A stretch of DNA of 36,783 bases from Frankia gtarii (GTDB taxonomy: Bacteria; Actinomycetota; Actinomycetes; Frankiales; Frankiaceae): contig NZ_JAMPTM010000035.1 in NCBI RefSeq assembly GCF_025403375.1, forward strand, positions 1 to 36,783, in the 5' to 3' direction. Under the pieces are notes generated by a model. That model was not told where the DNA came from, made no database searches, and saw only the letters and a list, made by a program, of their open reading frames with translations. Shown here piece by piece: positions 24,124-32,109 of the stretch. Made by a program: the position numbers and the translations under genes. Positions within the stretch are counted from its first letter, which is position 1. The number at the start of each line of letters is the position of its first letter.

Positions 24124-24144
24124 GGGCATGGGCCGGTGGGCGGG

Positions 24145-24819
24145 TCAGGCGTGCTCGCCGGTGCCGGTGTGCTGGGGTGCGACGCCGTCGGGACGGTAGA
24201 CGCGAGCGGGCGGGCCGGTGGGGTCGGTGCCGAGGGTGTTGCCGCAGCGGGTGGAGATCCACGTCGACACCGAGTTCGGTCGCATCATCGGTCGCCAGCT
24301 CTCCAGGTCGTAGGTGTCGCCGGTGGCGTAGCCCTTGCCGCCGCCGAGCGCGGGCACCAGGGCCAGGTCCTGGTGGCAGGTCAGTTGCGCGTGCATGCTG
24401 TCGGTGACGTCGCGGCCGAGGGCGGGCAGCGTGGACACGCAGCCGCCGATGGCCGCCCAGATCGCCTCGGTGGCCTCGTCGCGGTCGGCGTGGCGGGCGG
24501 CCGAGGTGGGCCGCACCGAGATCCGCAGCCGGCCGTCGGCCCACTGCTCGACGACGATCTCCTCGACGTAGCGGCTGGATCCGCAGTACGGCCGCGCCGC
24601 CGCGGCGGCCCCCGCGGCGTCGAGTCTGGGCGGGCTGGACTTGGGCGGGCCTGGGCTGGGCGCTGTGGAGGTGGTCGGCGCCGGGGCGGGACGCGCCGCG
24701 GCGTCCGCGCGGGTCGGGCCGTCACTGCCGGCGCCGGAATAGCAGCCGGCGAGCAGCACCAGCACCGCGACCACGCTTACCAGCGCCGGTGGAGCCAGGA
24801 GTGGCGGCAGCCGCCGCAT
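24145..24819 (-). CDS. DUF2599-like lipoprotein
   Basis: A 224-aa lipoprotein. The basic start MRRLPPLLAPP is followed by a hydrophobic core and the lipobox LLAGC (Cys near residue 25), so it is lipidated and anchored outside the membrane. A Pro/Ser/Thr linker spans about 30-70. The folded domain has SRYVEEIVVEQWADGRLRIS (about 84-103) and a C-terminal part with DSMHAQLTCHQDLALVPAL, YDLESWRPMMR and RCG, matching DUF2599 proteins (pattern AMRDQLxCH...WxLExWRP). ATG 24819 is chosen because it starts the signal peptide; the open frame continues upstream as low-complexity Arg/Pro sequence. Function unknown. Confidence 0.85.
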   Translation of the reverse strand: MRRLPPLLAPPALVSVVAVLVLLAGCYSGAGSDGPTRADAAARPAPAPTTSTAPSPGPPKSSPPRLDAAGAAAAARPYCGSSRYVEEIVVEQWADGRLRISVRPTSAARHADRDEATEAIWAAIGGCVSTLPALGRDVTDSMHAQLTCHQDLALVPALGGGKGYATGDTYDLESWRPMMRPNSVSTWISTRCGNTLGTDPTGPPARVYRPDGVAPQHTGTGEHA

Positions 24820-25037
24820 GCGGCGATCCAGACGACGGTCCGGCCTGCGATCCGGCCGACGGCCCGGACCGCGGTCCAGACGGCGGTCCGGGGGCAGCGG
24901 GGCGCGGGCGTCTGGCCGGACGGGGTCACGGCGGGAAGAGGTCGGCCTGTGCACGTGCAGAAGGGTAGGTCCGATCGGGTCCGGCGGCCGCGACCGACCC
25001 CGCACCTCGGCCGGCGGGTCGGCCGGGGCGCGGCGGG

Positions 25038-25412
25038 TCAGCCCCACAGGGCGCGGGCGAGGGTCACCCCGACCGCGGCGGCGCCGATTCCGGCGAGCAG
25101 GCTGGCGGCGGCGGTGAGGGCGGCGAGGCGGCGGTGGCCGTCCTCGATCAGGCGCAGCGTCTCGTAGGACAGCGTCGAGTAGGTGCTCAGCGCCCCGCAC
25201 AGCCCGGTGCCGACCAGCAGCGCCACCCGCGTCGAGGCGGCGCCGGCGCCGACCGCGCCGGTGATCAGGCCGAGCACGGCGCTGGCCGCGGTGTTCACGG
25301 TGAGCGTGCCCCAGGGCAGCGGGCTGTCGTGACGGGCCTGCACGGCCCGGTCGGTGAGATAGCGCAGCGGGGCGCCCACCGCCGCGCCGAGGATCACCAG
25401 CAGCCAGCTCAC
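25038..25412 (-). CDS. crcB: Fluoride efflux transporter CrcB (Fluc), subunit with altered Phe box
   Basis: A 124-aa four-helix Fluc/CrcB protein that exports fluoride through a dimeric channel. Family landmarks: [15 protein letters not shown], the pore Asn in [14 protein letters not shown] (N40) and [20 protein letters not shown]. The usual box GGFTTFSTF reads GALSTYSTL here, so both pore-lining Phe positions are changed (Tyr and Leu). GTG 25412 overlaps the stop of the upstream crcB by four bases (GTGA), giving translational coupling. Two different CrcB proteins in one operon form antiparallel heterodimers in known Gram-positive cases, so this copy may supply a structural rather than conducting half. 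Confidence 0.92.
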   Translation of the reverse strand: MSWLLVILGAAVGAPLRYLTDRAVQARHDSPLPWGTLTVNTAASAVLGLITGAVGAGAASTRVALLVGTGLCGALSTYSTLSYETLRLIEDGHRRLAALTAAASLLAGIGAAAVGVTLARALWG

Positions 25413-25984
25413 CGCCGCCGCTCCCCGCGCCGCCGTTCCCCGCATCGCGCCAGCAGCCCGCGGGTCACCGCCGTGGCCGCCCACACCGCGGCGAGCGCCG
25501 CGGCCGGGGTCAGCGCCAGGGCAGCCAGGGCTGTCAGCGGCCGGCCGTCGTCGAGGTGCCCGTCGACGTCGACGGCGTAGGTGGAAAAAGTGGTGAACCC
25601 GCCGAGGATCCCGGTGCCGAGGAACGGGCGGGCCAACGGGTGGGCGAGGCGGGTGGCGCGGACCAGGGCCATGAGCATGCCGATCGCCGCGCAGCCGACG
25701 GTGTTGACGGCCACGGTGGTCCAGCCGAACCCGCCGGGATGGGTCGGCCAGGCCAGCGCCGCGCCGTAGCGGGCGCAGGCGCCGAGCGCACCGCCGGCGG
25801 CGATGACGCCGAGCAGCAGCGCCGGGTGGGCCCGCAGTTCGGCGCGCTGGGCCGGCAGGTGCAGGTCGACGTCGGGATCGGTCGCGGCGACGGTGGGATC
25901 GGCGGTGGGGCGAGGTTCGGCGGTGGCCCGGGGCCCGGTGGGATCCGCGGGGGGTGTGCGCTGCGGCGCGGGCTGCTCGACCAT
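25409..25984 (-). CDS. crcB: Fluoride efflux transporter CrcB (Fluc), long subunit
   Basis: A 191-aa CrcB protein. A Pro/Thr-rich hydrophilic tail of about 50 residues precedes the four-helix core: [16 protein letters not shown], the pore Asn in [13 protein letters not shown], and [20 protein letters not shown], which keeps the first Phe of the box and has Tyr at the second. Normal CrcB proteins are about 125 aa, so the tail is extra; later in-frame starts (near residue 56) would give a standard length. It is the first gene of the crcB pair. I see no fluoride riboswitch in the 316 bp upstream. Confidence 0.92.
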   Translation of the reverse strand: MVEQPAPQRTPPADPTGPRATAEPRPTADPTVAATDPDVDLHLPAQRAELRAHPALLLGVIAAGGALGACARYGAALAWPTHPGGFGWTTVAVNTVGCAAIGMLMALVRATRLAHPLARPFLGTGILGGFTTFSTYAVDVDGHLDDGRPLTALAALALTPAAALAAVWAATAVTRGLLARCGERRRGERRR

Positions 25985-26300
25985 GGGGCTCCTGCCTGCG
26001 TGGCGCGCGACCCGACGGGGGATCGAACGCAGCTGTGTGACACGCAGGGACCGTCGGCGGCGCGGTGGCGCGGTTCGACCACGGCGGGCCCCACCGCCGC
26101 CGGCGGCCGCAGGGCGGGCACCGTCCGGGGGGCGAGTTTACCCGCCGTCTGCGTGCAGGCCGGCCACCCCCGCCATCTATTCGATCGCCGTCGTACACTC
26201 ACGACGACGTGTTCGGTGGCCATCGAACATGTGGGGAGGGTGTCCGGGTCGCGGCCCGGCGCCGGCGCCGGCAGCGGCGCGCAACGTGAGGAGAACAGCC
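25985..26300. promoter_or_regulatory. Divergent promoter region between crcB and an LLM oxidoreductase
   Basis: No gene is seen. The left part is GC-rich and probably the crcB leader. Near 26180-26230 composition drops: CGTCGT-ACACTC-ACGACG forms a dyad (26189-26206), TACACT at 26194-26199 resembles a -10 box, and GTTCGGTGGCCATCGAAC (26211-26228) is an 18-bp near-palindrome. These are candidate promoter and operator elements for the gene at 26301, by position only. Confidence 0.4.
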
Positions 26301-27182
26301 ATGGCGGTGTCGTTGGGGCGGGTAGGCGTGTGGTCGCTGTCGTATACCTGGACCGGATCGGACGTCGCCGCCACGGCGGCGGAGCTCGACGCCCTCGGCT
26401 ACGGTGCGCTGTGGCTCGGCGCCGCACCGGCGGATCTGGCCCTGCCCGAGCAGGTGCTGGCCGCCACGGACCGGCTGGCCGTGGCCACGGGGATCGTCAA
26501 CGTGTGGACGACGCAACCGGCCGCCCTCGCCGCCGGCTACCACCGGCTCGACACCGCCCACCCGGACCGTTTCCTGCTCGGACTCGGCATCAGCCACGCC
26601 CAGATCGTCGAGGGGCTCGGCCACGCCTACACCCGTCCGCTCGCCCATCTGGGGCAGTTCCTCGACGGGCTCGACGGTGCCGACGCCCCGGTGCCGGCCC
26701 AGGCGCGCGTCCTCGCCGCGCTGCGCCCGCGGGCGCTCGAGCTGGCCGCGCGCCGTGCCCGCGGCGCGCATCCCTACCTGGTGACCCCCGAGTACACCGC
26801 CGCCGCCCGCACGACGCTCGGCCACGGCCCGCTGCTCGCCCCCGACCAGAAGGTCATCCTGGACACCGATCCCGCCGCGGCCCGGCGGCTGGCACGGGCG
26901 AACCTGTCCTACTACCTGGCGATGCCCAACTACGTCGCCAACTTCCAGGCGTCGGGCTTCGACGCCGACGACGTCGCCGGGACGGGCAGTGACCGGCTCG
27001 TCGACGCCCTCTACGCCTGGGGGACCCCCGCGCAGGTCGCGCAGCGCGTGCGCGCCCATCTCGACGCCGGCGCCGACCACGTCGCCGTGCAGGTCATCTC
27101 CGCCGACATCGACCCGGTCCGCCGCACGGGGCGTCCCACCGTGGAGGGCTGGCGCGCCCTGGCCCCCGAACTGCCGCTGTGA
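26301..27182 (+). CDS. LLM class F420-dependent oxidoreductase (TIGR03620-like)
   Basis: A 293-aa TIM-barrel oxidoreductase. The pattern GRVGVWSLSYTWTG, then ELDALGYGALWLGAAPADL, ATGIVNVWTTQPAALAAGYH and RFLLGLGISHAQIVEGLG matches TIGR03620-type probable F420-dependent enzymes. The C-terminal half has AAGADHVAVQVIS-like spacing (AGADHVAVQVISAD). It should use reduced F420 or FMN for hydride transfer; substrate unknown. ATG 26301 has GAGGAGAACA upstream. It is followed within 8 bp by a strong hairpin and then a tandem repeat, so transcription probably ends here. It is divergent from the crcB pair. Confidence 0.92.
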   Translation: MAVSLGRVGVWSLSYTWTGSDVAATAAELDALGYGALWLGAAPADLALPEQVLAATDRLAVATGIVNVWTTQPAALAAGYHRLDTAHPDRFLLGLGISHAQIVEGLGHAYTRPLAHLGQFLDGLDGADAPVPAQARVLAALRPRALELAARRARGAHPYLVTPEYTAAARTTLGHGPLLAPDQKVILDTDPAAARRLARANLSYYLAMPNYVANFQASGFDADDVAGTGSDRLVDALYAWGTPAQVAQRVRAHLDAGADHVAVQVISADIDPVRRTGRPTVEGWRALAPELPL

Positions 27183-27189
27183 CACACGC

Positions 27190-27221
27190 AGGCCCGGCAC
27201 CGCCGTGGCGGTGCCGGGCCT
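27190..27221 (+). terminator. Strong terminator hairpin after the LLM oxidoreductase gene
   Basis: AGGCCCGGCACCGCC and its exact complement form a 15-bp stem with a 2-base loop (27190-27204 and 27207-27221), starting 8 bases after the stop codon. There is no T-run; the 14-bp tandem repeat begins at its last base. Confidence 0.85.
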
Positions 27222-27300
27222 GATCGTGGCAATGTGATCGTGGCAATGTGATCGTGGCAATGTGATCGTGGCAATGTGATCGTGGCAATGTGATCGTGGC
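27221..27300. repeat. 14-bp tandem repeat, 5.7 copies
   Basis: TGATCGTGGCAATG is repeated without error at 27221, 27235, 27249, 27263 and 27277, followed by a 10-base partial copy at 27291. It lies in the convergent spacer between the LLM gene and the GlsB-type gene. Perfect copies imply recent expansion. Confidence 0.97.
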
Positions 27301-27345
27301 GACCCGGGTGCGGGATCCGGGCGAGGCGACCGGCGTGCGGCGGGC

Positions 27346-27627
27346 TCAGCGGCGCAGCGCGTGGCGGCGTCCGCCCACGGTCCGCCAGACCAGCAGCACG
27401 ACGATGGCGCCGAGGATGGACCCGACGATGCCGGAGGGCTGCAACGCGCCCTCACCGAAGTCCTTGTCGAACAGCAGATAGCCGAGGAAACCACCGACGA
27501 ACGAGCCGACGACGCCCAGCAGGATCGTCGCGGGGATGCTCATCGGATCGGGTCCGGGCACGAGCAGGCGGGCCACGGCACCCGCGATGAGACCGAGTAC
27601 CACCCAGGTGATGAGGGTCCAGAGCAC
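27346..27627 (-). CDS. GlsB/YeaQ/YmgE family membrane protein
   Basis: A 93-aa integral membrane protein with three helices: [20 protein letters not shown] (about 5-24), [20 protein letters not shown] (31-50) and [17 protein letters not shown] (65-81). The first loop GPDP and the Gly-zipper pattern are typical of GlsB/YeaQ/YmgE proteins, which are linked to general stress, though their molecular function is unclear. GTG 27627 has GGAGG upstream; the longer open frame beyond it has no membrane-protein character. A tandem repeat lies between its stop and the convergent LLM gene. Confidence 0.92.
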   Translation of the reverse strand: MLWTLITWVVLGLIAGAVARLLVPGPDPMSIPATILLGVVGSFVGGFLGYLLFDKDFGEGALQPSGIVGSILGAIVVLLVWRTVGGRRHALRR

Positions 27628-27915
27628 AGCGGGCCTCCGACAGGTGAGGATCAGCGGCGAGGGGCCGATGATCGGCGGGGAGATCGACCCCGATGTACCC
27701 GCCGGCGACACTTCACCAAACATCAACCGCCCCTCACCCGGGTGACACCGCGGCGGCGGCCGGTCGATGCGCACGGGCAGCAGCGGGCGCGACCCCACCC
27801 GGACCGCAGGGGGACGACGGCCGGGCGGGGCAGCGCTCTACCGCGGCGGCGCGCCCGGCCGTAGCATGCCCTCAAGGCCGGCGGTGGGTCCGACCCCGTC
27901 CGAAGGATGGTTTTC

Positions 27916-28212
27916 GTGGGTGACATCGGCACGCCTGAACTGCTCATCATCGTTGTCGTCGTCGTCGTGCTGTTCGGAGCGAAGAGGCTCCCCGACGCCG
28001 CCCGTTCCCTGGGCCGCTCGCTGCGCATCTTCAAGTCCGAGATCAAGGGCCTGCACGACGACGACCACCCCGCCCCGGCCGCCAACGGACCCGCGCCGGC
28101 TGCGGTGAGCCCGTCGCCGTCTGCGTCTGTCGGCGACGCGGTCGTCAAGATCGCCGGGCCGGCGTCGGCCGAGGACACCGCGGTGGACGGCCGGCCCGCC
28201 GGGGCGCGCTGA
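27916..28212 (+). CDS. tatA: Twin-arginine translocase subunit TatA/TatE
   Basis: A 98-aa TatA-type protein. The N-terminus [20 protein letters not shown] is a single membrane helix, and [20 protein letters not shown] is the amphipathic helix with the conserved FG hinge. A Pro/Ala/Ser-rich tail of about 50 residues follows. TatA rings form the pore for folded, RR-signal proteins exported with TatBC. GTG 27916 is preferred over ATG 27907 because GAAGGA lies at a good distance and the MGDIG start is standard. tatC is not adjacent, so this may be a stand-alone or additional tatA. It is convergent with the TIR gene. Confidence 0.93.
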   Translation: MGDIGTPELLIIVVVVVVLFGAKRLPDAARSLGRSLRIFKSEIKGLHDDDHPAPAANGPAPAAVSPSPSASVGDAVVKIAGPASAEDTAVDGRPAGAR

Positions 28213-28237
28213 GCACCGCCGCGCAGCGCCGTCGCGC

Positions 28238-29107
28238 TCACAGTTCCAGCCGGGGAGCGTTGCCCATCCTGCCCAGCTGGTAGGCGAGCATGCTGTGGAC
28301 AAGCTCGTGACGCTCGCCCAGCTGCGCCCGCGCCCGCTCGACCAGGTGCGCCCAGCGTGCCCTCGCCTCGGCCTGCTGGCCCTGATCGTGCATGTCGCTC
28401 TGGCGATCCCGGGCGCGCAGGAGCCCGAAACGGGCGGCGAACCACAGCGGATCACCGACCTGCCCCGTCGCGGCGAATCGGTCGGCGATCACGGTGAACC
28501 GGTGCGCGGCCTGACCGGGCCGGCCCAGGGCGAGCAGGGCCTCGGCGTTACGCAGCTCCTCGCGAACCCAGGCCGGTAACGGCGGGAGATCGGCCACCGC
28601 CCCGCGCCCACCCGGCCGGGCGCCGCGGCCGGCGTTCGGGTCCGCCGCCGGGCCACCCGGGCCGGGATAGGGCGGTTCGACGGCGGGCTTGGCGCGCTTG
28701 GCGCGCACGGCGGCGAGTAGCCGCATCCGGGCGGTGTCGCGGTCGAGGGCGAACAGGTCGACGGCGCCGAGCTGACCCAGCAGCCCCGGCCGTGGGCAGT
28801 CCTCGACCCGGACGGTCAGCAGCGCGCCGGTGTGGCCGGCGGCGCCCTGACGCCAGGCGCTCTGCCACTGCGCCGGCGTCTCGGTGCAGGCCAGGTAGGC
28901 CGCGGAGAGCACGACGAGGGTGGGCAGGGCGTCGGTGACGGTCTGATGCAGACGGTTGACCGGGTGGGTGCCCGCGACGAAGTCCCACGCCTCGATCAGC
29001 GCCGTGTACCCGGCCTCCTCCAGCTGCCAGGCGATCCACTGCGCCCACGCCAGATCCGCGTCCACATAGGAGACGAAGATCGCCTTTCGGGATCGCGGCG
29101 TCGTCAA
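28238..29107 (-). CDS. TIR domain protein with helical repeat C-terminus
   Basis: A 289-aa protein. Residues 8-130 form a TIR domain: AIFVSYVDADLAWAQWIAWQ, WDFVAGTHPVNRLHQTV, then VVLSAAYLACTETPAQW and TVRVEDCPRPGLLGQLGAVD. Many bacterial TIR domains cleave NAD+ using a Glu in the SxxY...E(W) segment; here that position is Gln80, so NADase activity is doubtful. A Pro/Gly linker (about 140-175) leads to a TPR-like helical region (NAEALLALGRPGQAAHRFTV and on, to 280). TTG 29107 is chosen because AAGGAG lies 4-5 bases upstream; a TTG 5 codons earlier lacks a site. Possible roles are defence signalling or scaffolding; function is unproven. Confidence 0.88.
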   Translation of the reverse strand: MTTPRSRKAIFVSYVDADLAWAQWIAWQLEEAGYTALIEAWDFVAGTHPVNRLHQTVTDALPTLVVLSAAYLACTETPAQWQSAWRQGAAGHTGALLTVRVEDCPRPGLLGQLGAVDLFALDRDTARMRLLAAVRAKRAKPAVEPPYPGPGGPAADPNAGRGARPGGRGAVADLPPLPAWVREELRNAEALLALGRPGQAAHRFTVIADRFAATGQVGDPLWFAARFGLLRARDRQSDMHDQGQQAEARARWAHLVERARAQLGERHELVHSMLAYQLGRMGNAPRLEL

Positions 29108-29125
29108 TGCCTGCTCCTTCAAAAG

Positions 29126-29689
29126 TCATGAACCGGGTCGGGGTTTCGCCTCCGCCGCCGAAAGGTGGGTCGGCGGATACGCCGGCGGCCGGCACCATCG
29201 TGCCATTCCGCGTTTCGCAGACCATAGCCGACAATTTCGGGAACGGGTGCGCGGGTGTCGCGCCGACGCGGATGAACAACCACCAGGCCGATACCGGGTT
29301 CGCGACACAGGAAGTCGCATCACGCCGGCCGTCGCGACATCCATGTCGCATCCGTGCGACGACGTCGGTCGCAACTGGAAACGTGTCGGGCGAAGGAACC
29401 ACGTCAGATGTTCCGTCAACCACTCTCGCACGGTCACCGATCCCGATCGCGACACTACTCCGCGCATCTTCCGCGAGCCGTAGCAGCGGTTTCCGGTGAC
29501 CACGGCCCACCTACTCGGGCCCGCGACTCCACCGATCCGGGCCCGCGACCTGACCGACGCATCGCGACCGGACTTCCTCGCGGCATCCGCACGGACCCTT
29601 TCACGGCCATACCCTGCCGGCCTTCGGCGGACGACACGCCACACGACCCTTCGTGCTCGGAACATCTGAAGGTCCGCATCATTGTTCAT
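29126..29689 (-). CDS. Possible Arg-rich ORF upstream of the TIR gene
   Basis: A 187-codon frame on the same strand as the TIR gene, ending 18 bp before its start, with GAAGGGA 1-2 bases before ATG 29689 and an AT-rich promoter-like stretch further upstream. The product (MNNDADLQMFRARRVVW at the start) is very Arg-rich, matches no family I know, and its codon third positions are not as GC-rich as nearby genes. It could be a real lineage-specific gene in the TIR operon, a decayed gene or a leader transcript. Coding is doubtful. Confidence 0.25.
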   Translation of the reverse strand: MNNDADLQMFRARRVVWRVVRRRPAGYGRERVRADAARKSGRDASVRSRARIGGVAGPSRWAVVTGNRCYGSRKMRGVVSRSGSVTVREWLTEHLTWFLRPTRFQLRPTSSHGCDMDVATAGVMRLPVSRTRYRPGGCSSASARHPRTRSRNCRLWSAKRGMARWCRPPAYPPTHLSAAEAKPRPGS

Positions 29690-30747
29690 TTCCCTTCACA
29701 TTCCCAGGAATGCACGGAACGAGGCCGTAAAGAAAATCATGCACCGACACCCGGAGGCTTTGTCCACCGCAGCGGAATGCACGCTCGTCGGTCCATCCCG
29801 AGCGAGGTTTGATGCTGGGATATGCCTTCCGGGAAGCTGTGTCGGTGGCTTTCCGTACCCGCACCCGCGGCGCGGGGCCCGGTCCGACCGCGAGGTGCGC
29901 GGGGCGATGACCTGGCCGCCGATGATGTTCCGCGCAGGGCGGCCTCGGTGACGCCGCCGCCGCGGGGCAGCGCGCAGCCGCACGGCTCGGGGCAGCGTGC
30001 GCAGCCGGGGGGGGTGACCGGATGTGGCTCCCGGTCCGGGGTGTCGAGGCCACCCGGCGCCGCACGCCGCACGCCCGACGCCGACGGTCGGCGCATCCGG
30101 CGCCCGGCCAAGGCATCCGCATTCGGCGAGAAACCAGCGCACCGGCCGAAAAACAGGGGCATATGCACCGCCATAGGCGCGGGAATCGGTGGTCGTCGCC
30201 GGCGAGAGCCGTCTTCCCACCGCAACCGGCGCCGCGCATCGGCGTGACCGGCGCGGTGGCGCCGCCAGGGCGGCGATCGTCACCGCCGGCCGCCCGCGGC
30301 TCACCGTCGCCGAGCTGACCTGCGTCGTCGCGCCGTCCCCTGCGGGCACCGCCCACCCGGACGCCGGCCGCGCCGGGCATCGACGTCGCACCGTCCGGCG
30401 CCCGCCTCGCCGATGCGTGCCGACCCGGACGCCGCACGCACACAGCACGGAACATGGCGACGTCCGCCGTTCACCGGTGAGCGCGCCCGACGTGCTCCAC
30501 GCTGCGCCCCGGCGCCGGCGCGGGCGCTTGCCGCACCCGGCGCAGGCGGTGACATCCGGCGGGATCCGGCCCGGTGCCCGCGGGTGGTGTGCGCGGTTTC
30601 ATCAGCGGTGGGCAGGCCGTGCAGCGACGCCGGTGGTGTTCACTCGAACCGGTGGCGACGCCGAGGGTCCGCCGTGCTGCGGTGCGCCGATCGTCGAAGC
30701 CAGGTAGCCGCGGACGAGAAGCGGTGAGAAGAGGATGGTGGTCCGCC
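29690..30747. other. About 1 kb without a convincing gene
   Basis: The right part of a 1.6-kb gap. Open frames here are short of any domain and Arg/Pro-rich on every strand. Near 29690-29830 the base composition is the lowest in this part of the window. The middle (29860-30330) is GC-rich again and might contain a decayed gene, but I could not identify it. No tRNA, terminator or strong repeat is seen. Confidence 0.5.
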
Positions 30748-31398
30748 GTGCGTGTGGACATCTGGAGTGACGTCGTCTGCCCGTGGTGCTACGTCGGCAA
30801 GGCCCGGTTCGACCGGGCGCTCGCCACGTTCGCCCATCGCGACGAGGTGCAGGTGCGCTTCCACTCCTACGAGCTGAACCCGACCCTGCCCCGAGGTCGG
30901 TCCGAGTCGCTGCTCGCCGCGCTGGCACGCAAGTTCAGCGACGTGCCGGCCGACGAGATCGAGGGCATGGAGCACCGCGTCGCCGACGCCGCCCGCGACG
31001 AGGGGCTGGCTTACCGTTCCGACCGGCGCAACGGCAACACCTTCGACCTGCACCGGTTGCTGCACCTGGCCGGCGAGGCGGGGCGGCAGGCCGAGGCGGT
31101 CACCGCGCTCAACCAGGCGCATTTCGGTGCCGGCCGGGACGTGTTCGACCACGACATCGCCGTCGAGGTGTTCACCAGCGCCGGTCTGGCGCCCGCCGAG
31201 GTGCGCCGGGTCCTGGCCGGCGACGACTACACCGAACGGGTGTTCGCCGACGAGCGGGCCGCCCACGACATGCGCGTCACCGGGGTGCCGTTCTTCGTCG
31301 TCGACCGCACCCTGGCGGTGACCGGGGCGCGCTCGGCGGACCTGTTCGCCCGCACCCTCGACCAGGCGTGGGCGCGCCGCGCGCAGCGGGTGGCGTGA
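30748..31398 (+). CDS. DsbA family oxidoreductase (FrnE-like)
   Basis: A 216-aa cytoplasmic thioredoxin-fold protein (no signal peptide) of the FrnE/DsbA_oxidoreductase type. The redox motif CPWC is at residues 11-14 (VDIWSDVVCPWCYVGKARFD); NTFDLHRLLHLA lies near 92-103 and the cis-Pro loop is GVPFFVVD near 175. Members isomerise disulfides or act in polyketide or stress pathways. The GTG 30748 start gives the family N-terminus; GAAGAGG lies somewhat far upstream. It is followed 43 bp later by an HD-domain gene on the same strand. Confidence 0.92.
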   Translation: MRVDIWSDVVCPWCYVGKARFDRALATFAHRDEVQVRFHSYELNPTLPRGRSESLLAALARKFSDVPADEIEGMEHRVADAARDEGLAYRSDRRNGNTFDLHRLLHLAGEAGRQAEAVTALNQAHFGAGRDVFDHDIAVEVFTSAGLAPAEVRRVLAGDDYTERVFADERAAHDMRVTGVPFFVVDRTLAVTGARSADLFARTLDQAWARRAQRVA

Positions 31399-31441
31399 AC
31401 GCACCGGCCACCCGGCGGCGAAGCGCGATACGGTCCACAGC

Positions 31442-32071
31442 ATGATCAGCGCCCAGGGGCCGGCAGAAGACGTCGATGTCGACGTCGACGCACGCGAGCT
31501 GCACCGCCGGCATGCGCCGTCGCCGGCGGCGTTCACGCGCGTGCACACCCACTGCCGCATCGTGTGGGACATCGCCGCCGGGCTGCTGGGCGCGGGGCGC
31601 GCGCCGCAGGCCGACGCGGGGCTGGTGCGCACCGGGGCGCTGCTGCACGACATCGGCGTCTACCGGCTCTACGACGACGCCGGCCAGCTCGATCACGCCC
31701 AGTACCTGCGCCACGGGGTACTCGGCCATGAGCTGCTCGCCGCCGACGGGCTGCCCGAGACCGTCTGCCGTTTCGCCTCCTGCCACACCGGCGTCGGGCT
31801 GACCCGCGACGACATCGCCCGCGGCAACCTGCCGCTGCCCCCGGGGGACTACGTCGCGCGGACCGTCGAGGAACGGCTCGTCATGTACGCCGACAAGTTC
31901 CACTCGAAGAGCCATCCGACGAGCTTCCTGACCGCGGACGCCTACCGCGGCTATGTCCGCCGCTTCGGCGCGGACAAGGTGGCCCGGTTCGACGAGCTGA
32001 CCGCCGAGTTCGGCGTGCCGGACCTCGCCGCCCTCGCCGCCCGCCACGACATGACCGTCCGCGACGGCTGA
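31442..32071 (+). CDS. HD domain protein
   Basis: A 209-aa HD-superfamily metal-dependent phosphohydrolase. The metal ligands are likely His37 (VHTHCRIVWD), His69-Asp70 (GALLHDIGVYRL) and Asp151 (MYADKFHSKS), with further His at 91, 96 and 115. This fits uncharacterised HD proteins acting on nucleotides or small phosphoesters. An acidic N-terminal stretch (EDVDVDVDA) is encoded by a short GTCGAC repeat. ATG 31442 is the only good start. It lies in a likely two-gene unit with the FrnE-like gene; substrate unknown. Confidence 0.9.
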   Translation: MISAQGPAEDVDVDVDARELHRRHAPSPAAFTRVHTHCRIVWDIAAGLLGAGRAPQADAGLVRTGALLHDIGVYRLYDDAGQLDHAQYLRHGVLGHELLAADGLPETVCRFASCHTGVGLTRDDIARGNLPLPPGDYVARTVEERLVMYADKFHSKSHPTSFLTADAYRGYVRRFGADKVARFDELTAEFGVPDLAALAARHDMTVRDG

Positions 32072-32109
32072 GCAGCCGTGACGCTGAACCGCCGCGGCGG
32101 GCGGCGGGC

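Noticed and set aside
24820-25200. Longer start for the DUF2599-like lipoprotein
   Set aside because: The extra 127 codons are Arg/Pro/Asp low-complexity sequence, overlap the crcB gene region, and would bury the signal peptide.
25985-26110. Fluoride riboswitch upstream of the crcB pair
   Set aside because: I looked for the conserved GGNGATGG and CTGATG elements on the minus strand and did not find them.
27221-27300. CRISPR-like array
   Set aside because: The copies are directly adjacent with no spacers and no cas genes nearby; the same holds for the 13-bp array at 13701.
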